From Phycisphaerales bacterium (GTDB lineage Bacteria; Planctomycetota; Phycisphaerae; Phycisphaerales; UBA1924), in the NCBI GenBank assembly GCA_028289195.1, contig JANQQR010000023.1:124001-188000 (forward strand): 64,000 bases of DNA, in the 5' to 3' direction. Both the position numbers and the translations under genes were made by a program. The first letter of the stretch is position 1; each line of letters opens with the position of its first letter. The notes under the pieces are model-generated. The model saw only the letters and a list, made by a program, of their open reading frames with translations, was not told the origin of the DNA and ran no database searches. Shown here in pieces: positions 25,930 to 36,485 of this stretch.

Positions 25930-27136
25930 CCCCGCCCTTACTCAGACCGTCGCGATCTTCCGTGACGCCTATCGCGAGCTCAACGCCAAGCGCCTGTTCT
26001 GGTTCGTGCTGGCGATCTCGGGCCTGGTGGTGGCGGCGATCGCCACCGTCGGCCTGACCCCCGAGGGCCTGCAGATCAACCTCGGATTCTGGAATCCGAG
26101 CTTCCCGGCGCCCTTCAACTCTGAGGTGCTCACGCCGGCGACGTTCTACAAGATGATGTTCGTGAACCTGGGCATCGGGATCTGGCTCACGTGGGCCGCG
26201 TCGATCCTGGCGCTCATCTCGGTCTCGGGCATATTCCCCGACTTCATCGCCGGCGGGTCGATCGAACTGACGCTGAGCAAGCCGATCAGCCGCCTGCGCC
26301 TGTTCTTCACCAAGTACATCGCGGCGCTCCTCTTCGTGGCGCTGCAGGTGGCGGTGTTCACCGGCGGGGCGTTCCTCCTGATCGGCCTGCGGGGCGGCGT
26401 GTGGGAGCCCTCGGTGCTCCTGGCCATCCCCATCGTGCTTGTGTTCTTCAGCTACCTCTTCTGCGTGTGCACGCTGTTCGGCCTGCTCACGCGCTCGACC
26501 ATCGCCTCGCTCCTGCTCACCGGCCTCATCTGGCTGGGCTATTGGGGCATCGGCACCGCCGAGAACGTGGTCCTGCTGTTCGACACGAACCAGAGCGTGC
26601 TGGTCGAGAAGATGGAAGAGGAGATCGACTCGCGCCGCCAGACCATCGAGGCCATCGAGTCCGGCGAGGCGTCCGACGGTGCCGCATCGGCCATCCTGGC
26701 GCGCATGAGCCTGGAGGCCCGCAAGGCCAAGCTGGCCGAGCGCGAGGAAGACCTCGAGCGCGCACGCTCGTCGCAGGGCACCCTGAACCGCTGGCACACC
26801 GGGCTGTTCGTCGCCAAGACCGTCCTGCCCAAGACGTCCGAGACCATCGGCCTGCTCGATCGGTTCCTTATCGCTGACGAGGAGATGGCCCTCTTCCGCG
26901 AGCAGAACCAATCGAGCAGCGACAGCGCCGCCGAGACCATCGATCTGGGCGACGGCCAGTCGATCACGATCGAGAATCAGGAAGCCAACGTCGACCCGGG
27001 AGACTCCGAGGTCGTCGAGCGCCTCGAGGACGAGATCAAGGACCGGCCCGTGTGGTGGGTCGTGGGCACGTCGCTCGGTTTCGAGGCGGTGATCCTCGCC
27101 TGGTGCGCCTTCATCTTCTGCCGGCGCGACTTCTAG
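25922..27136 (+). CDS. ABC transporter permease, ABC-2-like
   Basis: Membrane protein of 404 residues with about six hydrophobic segments: one near residues 26-45, a cluster between about 75 and 215, and a last one near 380-400. Between them, residues 220-370 form a hydrophilic, acidic extracytoplasmic or cytoplasmic insert with a predicted coiled coil (EKMEEEIDSRRQTIEAIES). SGIFPDFIAGGSIELTLSKP is typical of ABC-2 permeases. Substrate unknown. Starts inside the ATPase gene. Confidence 0.85.
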   Translation: MASPALTQTVAIFRDAYRELNAKRLFWFVLAISGLVVAAIATVGLTPEGLQINLGFWNPSFPAPFNSEVLTPATFYKMMFVNLGIGIWLTWAASILALISVSGIFPDFIAGGSIELTLSKPISRLRLFFTKYIAALLFVALQVAVFTGGAFLLIGLRGGVWEPSVLLAIPIVLVFFSYLFCVCTLFGLLTRSTIASLLLTGLIWLGYWGIGTAENVVLLFDTNQSVLVEKMEEEIDSRRQTIEAIESGEASDGAASAILARMSLEARKAKLAEREEDLERARSSQGTLNRWHTGLFVAKTVLPKTSETIGLLDRFLIADEEMALFREQNQSSSDSAAETIDLGDGQSITIENQEANVDPGDSEVVERLEDEIKDRPVWWVVGTSLGFEAVILAWCAFIFCRRDF

Positions 27137-27171
27137 GCGGGACGCCCCGGCGCTGTCCTTCCGGACGGCTT

Positions 27172-27690
27172 CTATTCATTGTGCGCAGGGTCCTGGCCGT
27201 CGTCGATGGCGCGGATCTGGTCGACCACCTCGGGCAGCAGGTCGTTGGGCACCGGCACCGTGAGGTGGTACTGCGTCAGCTTCCACCCGCCGGCGTGGCG
27301 GATGAGCACGCCCGTCCCGCGGCACTCGCCGTACTTCTCGTTGTGGAGCATCTCGTCGAACCAGGCGGTATCGCCGCCGGGGGAGATGTAGATGTGCCGG
27401 TCGGTGGGCGTGTAGGTCCAGCCCCGGCCCTCGGCAAAGACGGGCGCTGCGTACTGGCGGAACTCGTTGAGCGTCCAGCGCTCGGCGCCGTCGGTGCCGA
27501 TGAAGATCGCGCTGGGCGCGTAGACAGCGAAGTAGTCCTGTTCCTCGGCATCGGAGGCAGCCGTGTGGAGTTGGTCGAGCACAGCGCCGACCTCGGCGAC
27601 GGACGTCGCGCGATAGTCCGCGGCGCAGGCGGAGAGGAAGAGGATCGCAAGCAGCGAGAGGCTGATTGCGAGTATGCGTGAATTCGACAT
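27172..27690 (-). CDS. SnoaL/NTF2-like lipoprotein
   Basis: Exported protein of 172 residues. The N-terminus MSNSRILAISLSLL ends in a lipobox LSAC, so it is probably a lipoprotein. The rest has the pattern of a cystatin-like alpha+beta NTF2/SnoaL fold with WKLTQYHL near the end, as in DUF4440-type proteins. The ATG at 27690 follows GGAGG at 5-6 bases and is preferred to an upstream start at 27744. Function unknown. Divergent from the next gene, with 43 bases between starts. Confidence 0.78.
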   Translation of the reverse strand: MSNSRILAISLSLLAILFLSACAADYRATSVAEVGAVLDQLHTAASDAEEQDYFAVYAPSAIFIGTDGAERWTLNEFRQYAAPVFAEGRGWTYTPTDRHIYISPGGDTAWFDEMLHNEKYGECRGTGVLIRHAGGWKLTQYHLTVPVPNDLLPEVVDQIRAIDDGQDPAHNE

Positions 27691-27733
27691 CGGGGCCTCC
27701 GTTCCAACTGACGGATAGGATACGGCGCGATCA

Positions 27734-28321
27734 ATGTGGAGCAAGACGAAGAAAGCGATCGAATCGAACCTGTGCGAGGCGCTCCAGGGGCGTCTTCGCT
27801 TTCACTGCGCGACGTACCGCAAGACCGGGCACGGTTGGTACGGCAGGGTCTGGATCGAATTGGACGGCGAGCAACTGACCCACTTCAGCGACTGCGACTC
27901 TTGCGGCTTGCGGATACGCATGAAGAGCAAAGATGTTCGCGTCATCTGGCCAGATGCCGCTCCGAGTCAGAAGATTGATGAGTTGCCATCTGGGGCGGGT
28001 CAGATAGTCAATCAGGTGCTGGACGTGTACTACTTTGATCGCCCTGATTTCTTCTCGGCCGCGCGCGAATACCTTAGCGAACCGATCGAGCGATCACGAT
28101 CCTCCACGAACGAGATAGCTCGCTCGATGGCCCTCGTCGACCGCAGATTCGGAAAGCGTCGCCTTCGCGAAATCGACGTCGAGTCTCTCCATCCGCTTGA
28201 ACGGCTGTTTTACTTGGTGAGACTCGCGGCGGAGAACATGCCTCTGCCAGCTGACTTTGCACAACCTGCCCACCCGGTGATGCGGGTGCCATTCCCGGAG
28301 CAGCCGAAGCTCCAGACCTAG
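27734..28321 (+). CDS. SF0329-like hypothetical protein
   Basis: Protein of 195 residues without signal peptide or membrane segment. The N-terminus (MWSKTKKAIESNL, LQGRLRFHCATYR) resembles the uncharacterised SF0329 family of small bacterial proteins. Sampled G+C is low (52 percent in one 60-base line) against about 67 percent for the surroundings, and codon use is different, so it may have been acquired. It ends 4 bases over the convergent proS stop. Confidence 0.65.
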   Translation: MWSKTKKAIESNLCEALQGRLRFHCATYRKTGHGWYGRVWIELDGEQLTHFSDCDSCGLRIRMKSKDVRVIWPDAAPSQKIDELPSGAGQIVNQVLDVYYFDRPDFFSAAREYLSEPIERSRSSTNEIARSMALVDRRFGKRRLREIDVESLHPLERLFYLVRLAAENMPLPADFAQPAHPVMRVPFPEQPKLQT

Positions 28322-30198
28322 CCAGCCGCCTCCAGGCACTTGGCCACGACCTCGTCGAGCTTCACCAGCCCGCCCTTGCCCGTGTCCGTGCGCAGCTTGA
28401 ACTCCGCGCTCTCTTGATCCAACGCCTTGTCGCCGAGCGTCAGGCGGATGGGGATTCCGATCAGGTCGGCGTCCTTGAACTTCACGCCGGGTCGCTCGTC
28501 GCGATCGTCGATGAGCACGTCGAAGCCGGCCTCTGAGAGGGCGCCCGACAGTTCGCACGCGGCCTTCATCGCCCGCCCCGTCGGGTCCACGTCGATCGGC
28601 GTGATCAGCACGTGGTACGGAGCGATGGGCATCGGCCAGACGATGCCGTTGTCGTCGCAGCTCATCTCCACGCAGGCGGCCATCGTTCGGCTGACGCCGA
28701 TGCCGTAGCAGCCCATGACCACGGGCTTGCGCTCCTGGGTCTCGTCCATCACCAGCAGGCCCATGGCCTCGGAGTATTTCGTGCCCAGCTTGAAGATGTG
28801 GCCGACCTCGATGCCGCGCCGGGCCTGCAGCGTCGCGCCCTCGGCGCGGGGCGAGGGGTCGCCCTCGACGGCGTTGCGGATGTCGGCGACCTTCACCTTC
28901 GACGCGTCGTCGAGCGCGGCGCCCATGTCGCGGCGCCAGTTGAAGTGCTTGACGTGGTGGTCGTGCTCGTCGGCGCCCGTCGCCCAGAACATGCTCTTGC
29001 CCTTGGCGGCGTCGGAGCCCTGGGCGGCATCCGGATCGACCAGCACGAGCGCATCGGTCATGTCGAGCGCCGAGCGGGGCGAGACGTAGCCGATCGCGAA
29101 ACCGGCGGCCTTGGCCTCGGCCTCGTCGGCCATCGCGATCGGGCCGCCGAAGGCGTCCTTCACCTTGCCCTCGTTGACCTCCTGATCGCCCCGAACAACA
29201 GCGAGAATCCAGGTCTTCTTGTCTCCCCCCTCTGCCCCTTTGCCCCTCTGCCCCTCTGCCCCTTGAAACACGATGGTCTTCAGCATGTTCTGGGGCTTGA
29301 CCTTCATCAGCTTGCTGACGTCGTCGATGCCCGGGCAGTCGGGGGTGTGCACCTTCTCGAGGTCGCCGGTGGGATCGCCGTCGAAGTTCCACGCGCGCTC
29401 GCCGGTCTCGCACTTCTCGACGTTGGCCGCGTAGCCGCTCTCGGGGCAGACGAGGATGGTGTCCTCGCCGGTCTCGCAGTTGACCATGAACTCGTGGCTC
29501 GCGCTGCCGCCGATGGGCCCGGCCTCGGCCTCGACGACGGTGAAGTCGAGCCCGCAGCGCCGGAACGTGTTGTCGTAGGCCCTGTACATCGCGTCGTACT
29601 GCTCGTTGAGCCCGCCCGGGCCCTCGACGCGCAGGGTGAACGAGTAGGCGTCCTTCATCAGGAACTCGCGGCAGCGGAGCAGGCCGGCGCGGGGGCGAAA
29701 CTCGTCGCGGTACTTGTTCTGGATCTGGTAGAGATTGAGGGGCAGCTGCTTGTAGCTGGTGATCACGCCGCGCATGAGGTCGGTGATCACCTCCTCGTGG
29801 GTCGGCCCGAGGTAGCTGTCGCGCCCGTGGCGGTCCTCGAATCGGAAGAGCAGGTCGCCGTAGTCGTCGGCGCGTCCGGTCTCGCGGAGCAGCTCGGTGG
29901 GCGCCAGCGCCGGCATAAGCAGCTCAGAGGCTCCCGCGCTGTTCATCTCGTCGCGCACGATCGCGCTGATCTTCTCGATGACGCGCAGGGCCAGCGGCAG
30001 GTAGTCGTAGACACCCGCGCCGACGCGCCGGATGTAGCCGCCCCGGGACAGGAGCTTGTGGCTCGGGGCCTCGGCGTCGGACGGGGCCTCTTTCGAGGTG
30101 GGGATGATGGTCTGCGTCCAGCGCTGGATGTCGCCGCGGCGCGAGGTCGAGATGGTGGAGCGCGCGGAGGCGGCCGGTTGGGTGGCTGTCGAGGTCAT
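28318..30198 (-). CDS. proS: Prolyl-tRNA synthetase
   Basis: Class II aminoacyl-tRNA synthetase of 626 residues that charges tRNA-Pro. Bacterial-type order: motif 1, motif 2 (YRDEFRPRAGLLRCREFLMKD), an editing insertion domain between motifs 2 and 3, motif 3 (MGCYGIGVSRTMA), and the anticodon-binding domain. The insertion domain contains a low-complexity GAEGQRGKGAEGG encoded by a short tandem DNA repeat (about 29231-29265). The ATG at 30198 is chosen; no Shine-Dalgarno is evident. A longer open frame runs upstream into the next gene. Confidence 0.95.
   Translation of the reverse strand: MTSTATQPAASARSTISTSRRGDIQRWTQTIIPTSKEAPSDAEAPSHKLLSRGGYIRRVGAGVYDYLPLALRVIEKISAIVRDEMNSAGASELLMPALAPTELLRETGRADDYGDLLFRFEDRHGRDSYLGPTHEEVITDLMRGVITSYKQLPLNLYQIQNKYRDEFRPRAGLLRCREFLMKDAYSFTLRVEGPGGLNEQYDAMYRAYDNTFRRCGLDFTVVEAEAGPIGGSASHEFMVNCETGEDTILVCPESGYAANVEKCETGERAWNFDGDPTGDLEKVHTPDCPGIDDVSKLMKVKPQNMLKTIVFQGAEGQRGKGAEGGDKKTWILAVVRGDQEVNEGKVKDAFGGPIAMADEAEAKAAGFAIGYVSPRSALDMTDALVLVDPDAAQGSDAAKGKSMFWATGADEHDHHVKHFNWRRDMGAALDDASKVKVADIRNAVEGDPSPRAEGATLQARRGIEVGHIFKLGTKYSEAMGLLVMDETQERKPVVMGCYGIGVSRTMAACVEMSCDDNGIVWPMPIAPYHVLITPIDVDPTGRAMKAACELSGALSEAGFDVLIDDRDERPGVKFKDADLIGIPIRLTLGDKALDQESAEFKLRTDTGKGGLVKLDEVVAKCLEAAG
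29231..29265. repeat. Short tandem repeat inside proS
   Basis: About four copies of an imperfect 9-base unit of the form TCTGCCCCT / TTGCCCCTC run in tandem on the plus strand. The unit length keeps the reading frame, encoding Gly/Glu/Gln/Arg/Lys in the ProRS insertion domain. Confidence 0.75.
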
Positions 30199-30224
30199 GG
30201 GAGGGAGAGTGTACAGATAGCGAA

Positions 30225-30662
30225 TCAACTCCCCTGAGATCGAGGAGTGAACGGCCCCGCGCATTCCGGGCACAGATCTGTCTCCGGCGCGAGCCCGGAG
30301 AGGTCGTACCCGCAGACGGGGCACACCGGATACCCGCGCCGATAGAGCTCCTCGTACAGCAACCTCGGCTGCTCGTCCCCCCTGATGGCGATTCCGGCGA
30401 GACCGATGAGGGCGGCTATCGCCAGTGCGCCGAGGAATAGCCAGAAGCCCCAGTGGAATCCGGCGCAGAGAAGCACGAACGAAGCCAAGACTCCGACGCA
30501 CGCGCAGATCTTGGCGGCCAACCCGAAGGGCTCGTCCCAACTCCGATCGTACATCCGCTCCTCGACATCGCGCTCGATCGCCTCTCGCTCGAGGTAAGAG
30601 ACTCCCAGGCGGTCGAGGATGTTGAGAAGATCTTCGTCGTGGGTGTGGTCGGGTTCGGACAC
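30225..30662 (-). CDS. Zinc-ribbon membrane protein of unknown function (copy 4)
   Basis: Protein of 145 residues with reversed domain order compared with the 20-22 kb copies. An acidic N-terminus is followed by two hydrophobic segments (about residues 48-66 and 70-90), and the zinc ribbon is at the C-terminus (CPVCGYDLSG ... CPEC). The shared CxxCxYDL[T/S]G core marks it as part of the same group. The gene is 26 bases upstream of proS on the same strand. Function unknown. Confidence 0.7.
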   Translation of the reverse strand: MSEPDHTHDEDLLNILDRLGVSYLEREAIERDVEERMYDRSWDEPFGLAAKICACVGVLASFVLLCAGFHWGFWLFLGALAIAALIGLAGIAIRGDEQPRLLYEELYRRGYPVCPVCGYDLSGLAPETDLCPECAGPFTPRSQGS

Positions 30663-30696
30663 ATCAACATGCTAGATGCGCGGTGCGAATCGGCGC

Positions 30697-30733
30697 GATC
30701 GTGGCCTTCGCTGCGCGAAGACCACGGCACCCG
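30697..30733. repeat. Palindromic repeat, family A, single copy
   Basis: GATCGTGGCCTTCG, CTGCG, CGAAGACCACGGCACCCG forms an 11-bp stem with one mismatch and a 5-base loop, followed by GGCACCCG. It lies 5 bases beyond the stop of the haem-binding gene. A near-identical unit is at 31327-31363. Confidence 0.8.
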
Positions 30734-30738
30734 AGCGC

Positions 30739-31257
30739 TCAGGGGGCGTCCTCTGGCGCATCTGACTCTTCGGCCGGTGCGGCGTCTTCCTCGCCCAAAT
30801 CCTCGGCCCACGCCTTGAGCACCGCCCGATCGGCGTCGCTGAGCTCGGCCTCGGGGTGCATGCCGAGGTAGTCGGACAGCGGCATGTAGCCCTGGCTGAC
30901 CTCCTCGTAGCACTCCTCGATGTGGTGGCGGCGCTGGGCGTCGTCGTAGGTGTCCCACTCGCTGAAGTTGAGGTTGGCGCGCCCATGGTCGACGTGCCCG
31001 GCGACGCGCCAGGAAACGGGCGCGACGTAGGAGTACCAGGGCCAGCGTGTCTCGTTGGAGTGGCAGTCGTAGCACGAGCGCCGGAGCACGGCCATGACCT
31101 CGTCGGGGGCGTCGATCTCCTGCGTCACCGGCGGGTTGGCCCGCGACACGGGGACGAGCTGGATCCCGATGACCGGCAGCAGCAGGACCGCCAGCGCGAT
31201 GAGGATGATCGTGCGGGTGCGCTTGGGAGCGTTGGTGGGAGTTGGATGGTCGGTCAT
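30739..31257 (-). CDS. Haem-binding-domain membrane-anchored protein
   Basis: Protein of 172 residues: one N-terminal membrane anchor (about residues 15-37), then a periplasmic haem-binding domain with a single c-type site CYDCH followed by SNETRWPWYS, typical of the Haem_bd family (PF14376). The acidic C-terminal tail is low complexity. It may carry electrons or sense haem in the periplasm; no cytochrome maturation or oxidase gene is adjacent. The gene is bracketed by family A palindromic repeats, one just after its stop and a doublet just before its start. Confidence 0.85.
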   Translation of the reverse strand: MTDHPTPTNAPKRTRTIILIALAVLLLPVIGIQLVPVSRANPPVTQEIDAPDEVMAVLRRSCYDCHSNETRWPWYSYVAPVSWRVAGHVDHGRANLNFSEWDTYDDAQRRHHIEECYEEVSQGYMPLSDYLGMHPEAELSDADRAVLKAWAEDLGEEDAAPAEESDAPEDAP

Positions 31258-31272
31258 GGGAAAATTCTACTT

Positions 31273-31365
31273 CCGGGTGCCATGGTCTTTCGAGGCCCGC
31301 CTCGAAAGGCCATGCGGGGGGCTCCCGATCGTGGCCTTCGCTGCGCAAAGACCGCGGCACCCGGG
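31273..31365. repeat. Palindromic repeat doublet, family A (REPIN-like)
   Basis: Two inverted units. The outer arms CCGGGTGCCATGGTCTTT (31273-31290) and AAAGACCGCGGCACCCGG (31348-31365) are complementary at 16 of 18 positions. Inside, 31281-31315 forms its own hairpin (CTTTCGAGG/CCTCGAAAG) and 31327-31363 repeats the single copy at 30697 with few changes. It sits 15 bases upstream of the haem-binding gene start and 19 bases before the promoter at 31385. Confidence 0.8.
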
Positions 31366-31384
31366 TCAGTGCTGCAAGCACCGC

Positions 31385-31414
31385 TTGACACGGAATCCGC
31401 TGCAGGCCCATAAT
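31385..31414 (+). promoter_or_regulatory. Sigma-70-type promoter
   Basis: A perfect -35 box TTGACA (31385-31390), an 18-base spacer and the -10 box CATAAT (31409-31414, five of six consensus bases). Transcription would begin near 31421 and lead into the small-protein/Fur-family operon. This is the clearest housekeeping promoter in the window. Confidence 0.8.
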
Positions 31415-31450
31415 GGCATGCTCTTGTCAATAACACCGAAGGAGCCATAG

Positions 31451-31681
31451 ATGGCAGCCACCCCCTGCTTGCACTGCACCCCGACCGCCAGCGGATCCCA
31501 GCTCGTCTCGAACTGCGCCGAGTGCGGCGTCGCGACCGTCGCGGGATTCGGGTTCAACTTCGCCACGGCGATGCTGGCCCTTGGCGTGTTCCTGGGCGTC
31601 GTCACGATCCGGCGGGTGCTCCGCGAGCGCGGAGGCTCGCTGCTGGCGAGCTCCCGGGCCGCACTGTTCGCCCGCAACTAG
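31451..31681 (+). CDS. Small zinc-ribbon-like membrane protein
   Basis: Protein of 76 residues with two CxxC pairs (CLHC at residues 6-9, CAEC at 22-25), then one hydrophobic segment (about 30-52) and a basic C-terminus. The start is well supported: GAAGGAG lies 6 bases before the ATG, downstream of a strong promoter. The Fur-family gene starts 6-12 bases after its stop, so both are co-transcribed. Function unknown; it may bind the metal that the regulator senses, which is speculation. Confidence 0.7.
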   Translation: MAATPCLHCTPTASGSQLVSNCAECGVATVAGFGFNFATAMLALGVFLGVVTIRRVLRERGGSLLASSRAALFARN

Positions 31682-31693
31682 AATCGCGTGGCT

Positions 31694-32077
31694 ATGACGC
31701 CGCGCCGCAACACCAGGCAGCAGGACGTCATCCGGCGATCCATCGAGGACGCCGGGCGTCCGCTCTCCATCGACGAAATCCACGCGCTCTCGCTCGAGGA
31801 CGTGCCGGGGATCGGGGTCCGCACCGTGTACCGGGTCGTGGACCGCCTGCTCGGCGACGGGGTGATCGCGCGCGTGCAGATCGCGGGTCACGCCGACCGG
31901 TTCGAGTGCGCGGAAGTCGCGTCGAAACACCACCACCACTTCCGGTGCGAGAAGTGCGATCGCGTGTTCGATGTCTCGTCGTGCGTGGGCCGGATCGACA
32001 GGATGGTGCCCGAGGGGTTCACCCTGAGCGGCCACGAGGTGCTGCTGTGGGGATCGTGCGCTGACTGCGCCGGCTAA
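31694..32077 (+). CDS. Fur-family metal-responsive repressor
   Basis: Regulator of 127 residues (ATG at 31694; GTG at 31688 is an alternative). The N-terminal winged helix contains GVRTVYRVVDRLL. The dimerisation domain has the metal-binding HHHHFRCEKCDRVFDV, and a final CADC completes a structural zinc site with the first CxxC. Whether it is Fur, Zur or PerR cannot be told by eye. The region before the operon has no obvious 19-bp Fur box. Confidence 0.88.
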   Translation: MTPRRNTRQQDVIRRSIEDAGRPLSIDEIHALSLEDVPGIGVRTVYRVVDRLLGDGVIARVQIAGHADRFECAEVASKHHHHFRCEKCDRVFDVSSCVGRIDRMVPEGFTLSGHEVLLWGSCADCAG

Positions 32078-32108
32078 GTCCGGGTCGAACGCCTCGCGCC
32101 GCCGTTCC

Positions 32109-34004
<1,896 letters not shown>

Positions 34005-34107
34005 GTGGGTGGCGATCGGGTGGCTGGGACGAGGGGGGCGGGAGCGCCCGGGTCCGGCGCGAGGGCGGGAATGATAGCGGGCACCGGGCCTAAGTCCTGC
34101 CGGGCGA

Positions 34108-35625
34108 TCAGTCCTTGGCGGGGATGCAGTCCAGGCGGACCCAGCCGACGATCAGGCCATCGGCGCTGATCTTCGATGACCACCGGGCTTCCTCGATGCG
34201 GAGGAGGAGCCGGATGTAGGGCTCGGTGTCGCGGGGCATGGGCACGCGCCGCTCGCGGATCTCCGTGAGCGCGGCCCGCGGGCGCACCACGCCCCGGGTA
34301 ACCCATCGCCCGAGCGCCGGCTCCCGGCCCTGAGCATCGGTCAGCGTCTCCCCTGCGCGCCGGACCACGTCGGCCCCCAGGCCGATCGTCCACCAGCCCC
34401 GGGCCGGGGACTCGGCGTCTCCGGACTCGACATATCGCCAGGCGAGTTCGGGTCCCGTTGCGAACAGCGGAAGCGCGAGCAGGCCGAGCGCTTCGCGCAG
34501 GTCGAGCCGACGCATCGCACCCGGGAACGCGCCAGCGAGATTCAAATCGTCGGGCTGGGCCTGGCCCTGGGGCCACAGGCCGGTCATCGAGTCGGCGACG
34601 AACTCATCCCCGGCGCGGGCCAGGGCGCCGATGTCGCTGGTCTCGAGCATGAGCACAGCGCTGGCGATGCCGTCGGGCGACGGAGAGACCACGACGGCGC
34701 GACGGGCGTTCATCGTCGTGCTGGGATCGAAACGGATATTCAGCAAACGGTCGATCAGCTCGAAGCCCGAGAACACGGGGAGTTCCATATCGAGATCCGG
34801 CGTCCACTCCATGGTCGCGAGGTACGCGCCGGGCTCGAGCGATTCGAGCGGGGCGGCGTCCCATTCGGGCGTGGAGGCGTAGCCCTCGGCGAGCGGCGCC
34901 GAGTCGACGGCGAACGCGGCGGCGATCTCGGTGCCCAGCGTCTTGAGCGCGACGCCGAAGCTGGTGCTCCCCTGCGCGGAGCGGATGACCATGCGCGCGT
35001 CGGCCTCGGGCGCGCTGGCCAAGAGCGAGCGCGAGACCGGCCACGAGGCGATCGTGCGGCGCCTTGCCTCTCGGATCGAGGGCAGCACCTCGTCGAGGAG
35101 CGCCGAAGCGTCCGCGGGCCCGAGGACGAGCGTGCGTTCGTCTTCGATGCTGGCGATCGACATCCGGAATCGCCCGCCCTCGACGGCGAAGATTGTCAGG
35201 CCGCCCAGGATGCCGCGCGGCGCGGGCTTGAGGCGCGTCAGCAGCAGCTTCTCGGTCTTGCGATCGATGGCGCTCAGGAGCACCCATGTGGGCGACTCGC
35301 CGTCGACGCGTCGCGCCAGGGTCGCACGGGTGCCGAGCAGGCGATCGAAGGCTTCGTCCGGACCGAGACCGAGCTGCTTCGCGAACCCGGTCCAGGCGTC
35401 GCCGGCTTCGCCAGCCTGCAGAACCGTTTCGACCAGTTGCAGCGCCGGTGCGCCCGCGGGCCCTGTGCGCCACGAGCGTGCGTCCGTGAGCGTGATCGCG
35501 AGATCAACGTTGGTCGGGATCAGGCGCGCGTGTCGCAGCGGCGCCGGCTCTACCCCGGCGGGAGCAGGCGAGTGCGCGCACGCAACAAGCATCAGGATGG
35601 CGATGACCCTCGCGATGGCTGGCAT
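34108..35625 (-). CDS. Exported protein of unknown function
   Basis: Protein of 505 residues with a signal sequence (MPAIARVIAILMLVACAHS; the cysteine could be a lipoprotein site). The rest is soluble and alternates alpha and beta without a recognised motif. The gene starts 11 bases after the putative anti-sigma gene, so it is the third gene of the sigma operon and probably part of what that system controls or senses. The family was not recognised. Confidence 0.7.
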   Translation of the reverse strand: MPAIARVIAILMLVACAHSPAPAGVEPAPLRHARLIPTNVDLAITLTDARSWRTGPAGAPALQLVETVLQAGEAGDAWTGFAKQLGLGPDEAFDRLLGTRATLARRVDGESPTWVLLSAIDRKTEKLLLTRLKPAPRGILGGLTIFAVEGGRFRMSIASIEDERTLVLGPADASALLDEVLPSIREARRRTIASWPVSRSLLASAPEADARMVIRSAQGSTSFGVALKTLGTEIAAAFAVDSAPLAEGYASTPEWDAAPLESLEPGAYLATMEWTPDLDMELPVFSGFELIDRLLNIRFDPSTTMNARRAVVVSPSPDGIASAVLMLETSDIGALARAGDEFVADSMTGLWPQGQAQPDDLNLAGAFPGAMRRLDLREALGLLALPLFATGPELAWRYVESGDAESPARGWWTIGLGADVVRRAGETLTDAQGREPALGRWVTRGVVRPRAALTEIRERRVPMPRDTEPYIRLLLRIEEARWSSKISADGLIVGWVRLDCIPAKD

Positions 35626-35636
35626 ACTACGGGGTG

Positions 35637-36485
35637 TTACCGCTTGAAGACGCGCACGCCGCGGCCGGAGCCGGATGCGTCTTCAACTGCGCCCTCGCCG
35701 ATGAAGCGGCCGCGGACGGTCTCGTATCCGGACCCCTCGTCGGCGATCGGGCAGATGCCGCAGGCCGCGAAGTCCGCGGTCAGGGCGGAGGCGTCCTCGA
35801 TCCAGTCCATCGCGAGCGTCGCGGGGCTGGTCGCCAGGAGCAGCTGGGAGTACGGGCAGCACGACTCGACAAAGCTGTCGTCGCCGTCGCTGCACACCGG
35901 GGTGTCGGCACCGGCGCCGACCGTGGCCACGGCGTAGAACTGCTCGCCGATCGACAAGTTGTCAACGTCGGAGAACAGCACGGGCTGCGAGAACCCTTCC
36001 GTGGGCACCAACCGGACTAGGTCGCGGATGGGCGCAGGGTCCGTCGAGAACTGGGCGCCCTCGGGGAGCATGCGATGGGCCGAGAACAGGGCGGCAGCGC
36101 CGGCGATCAGGCCGAGCACCGCGGCGGTGCGCCAGTGGAAGACACTCCGGACAGCCCGCGACGAGAGCAGGCCGCTCTTGCGGTCCACTCCCTGGAGGAT
36201 CTGGCTGGAAAGATCCGGGGCGCCGGGGGTTGCGCCCTTGAGTGCGTCGATGGCGTACTCGGTCTCTTCGAGTTCACGCATGGCGTCGCCGTCGCGACGG
36301 ATCGCGTCGAAGATGGCGCCCGCGACGTCGTCGCCGATCTCTTCGTTCAGGACGGCGTCGACGAGATCGTCGGGGATTGCGCGTCCCTGCTCCAGATCAT
36401 CGATGAGCTTGGTGGAACGATCACCGGACGGAGATGCACTCCGGGCGATCAGCCTCCCCCACGATGAACCGAATCGGCGAAACAT
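35637..36485 (-). CDS. Putative anti-sigma factor, single-pass membrane protein
   Basis: Protein of 282 residues: a cytoplasmic N-terminus (about 1-118) that is acidic and helical, one membrane segment (about 119-140), and an extracytoplasmic domain with clustered cysteines (CSDG, CCPYS, CGICPI). The zinc anti-sigma motif HxxxCxxC is absent. The role is inferred from position: its ATG overlaps the sigma-factor TGA as TGATG, the usual coupling of sigma and anti-sigma genes. Confidence 0.68.
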   Translation of the reverse strand: MFRRFGSSWGRLIARSASPSGDRSTKLIDDLEQGRAIPDDLVDAVLNEEIGDDVAGAIFDAIRRDGDAMRELEETEYAIDALKGATPGAPDLSSQILQGVDRKSGLLSSRAVRSVFHWRTAAVLGLIAGAAALFSAHRMLPEGAQFSTDPAPIRDLVRLVPTEGFSQPVLFSDVDNLSIGEQFYAVATVGAGADTPVCSDGDDSFVESCCPYSQLLLATSPATLAMDWIEDASALTADFAACGICPIADEGSGYETVRGRFIGEGAVEDASGSGRGVRVFKR

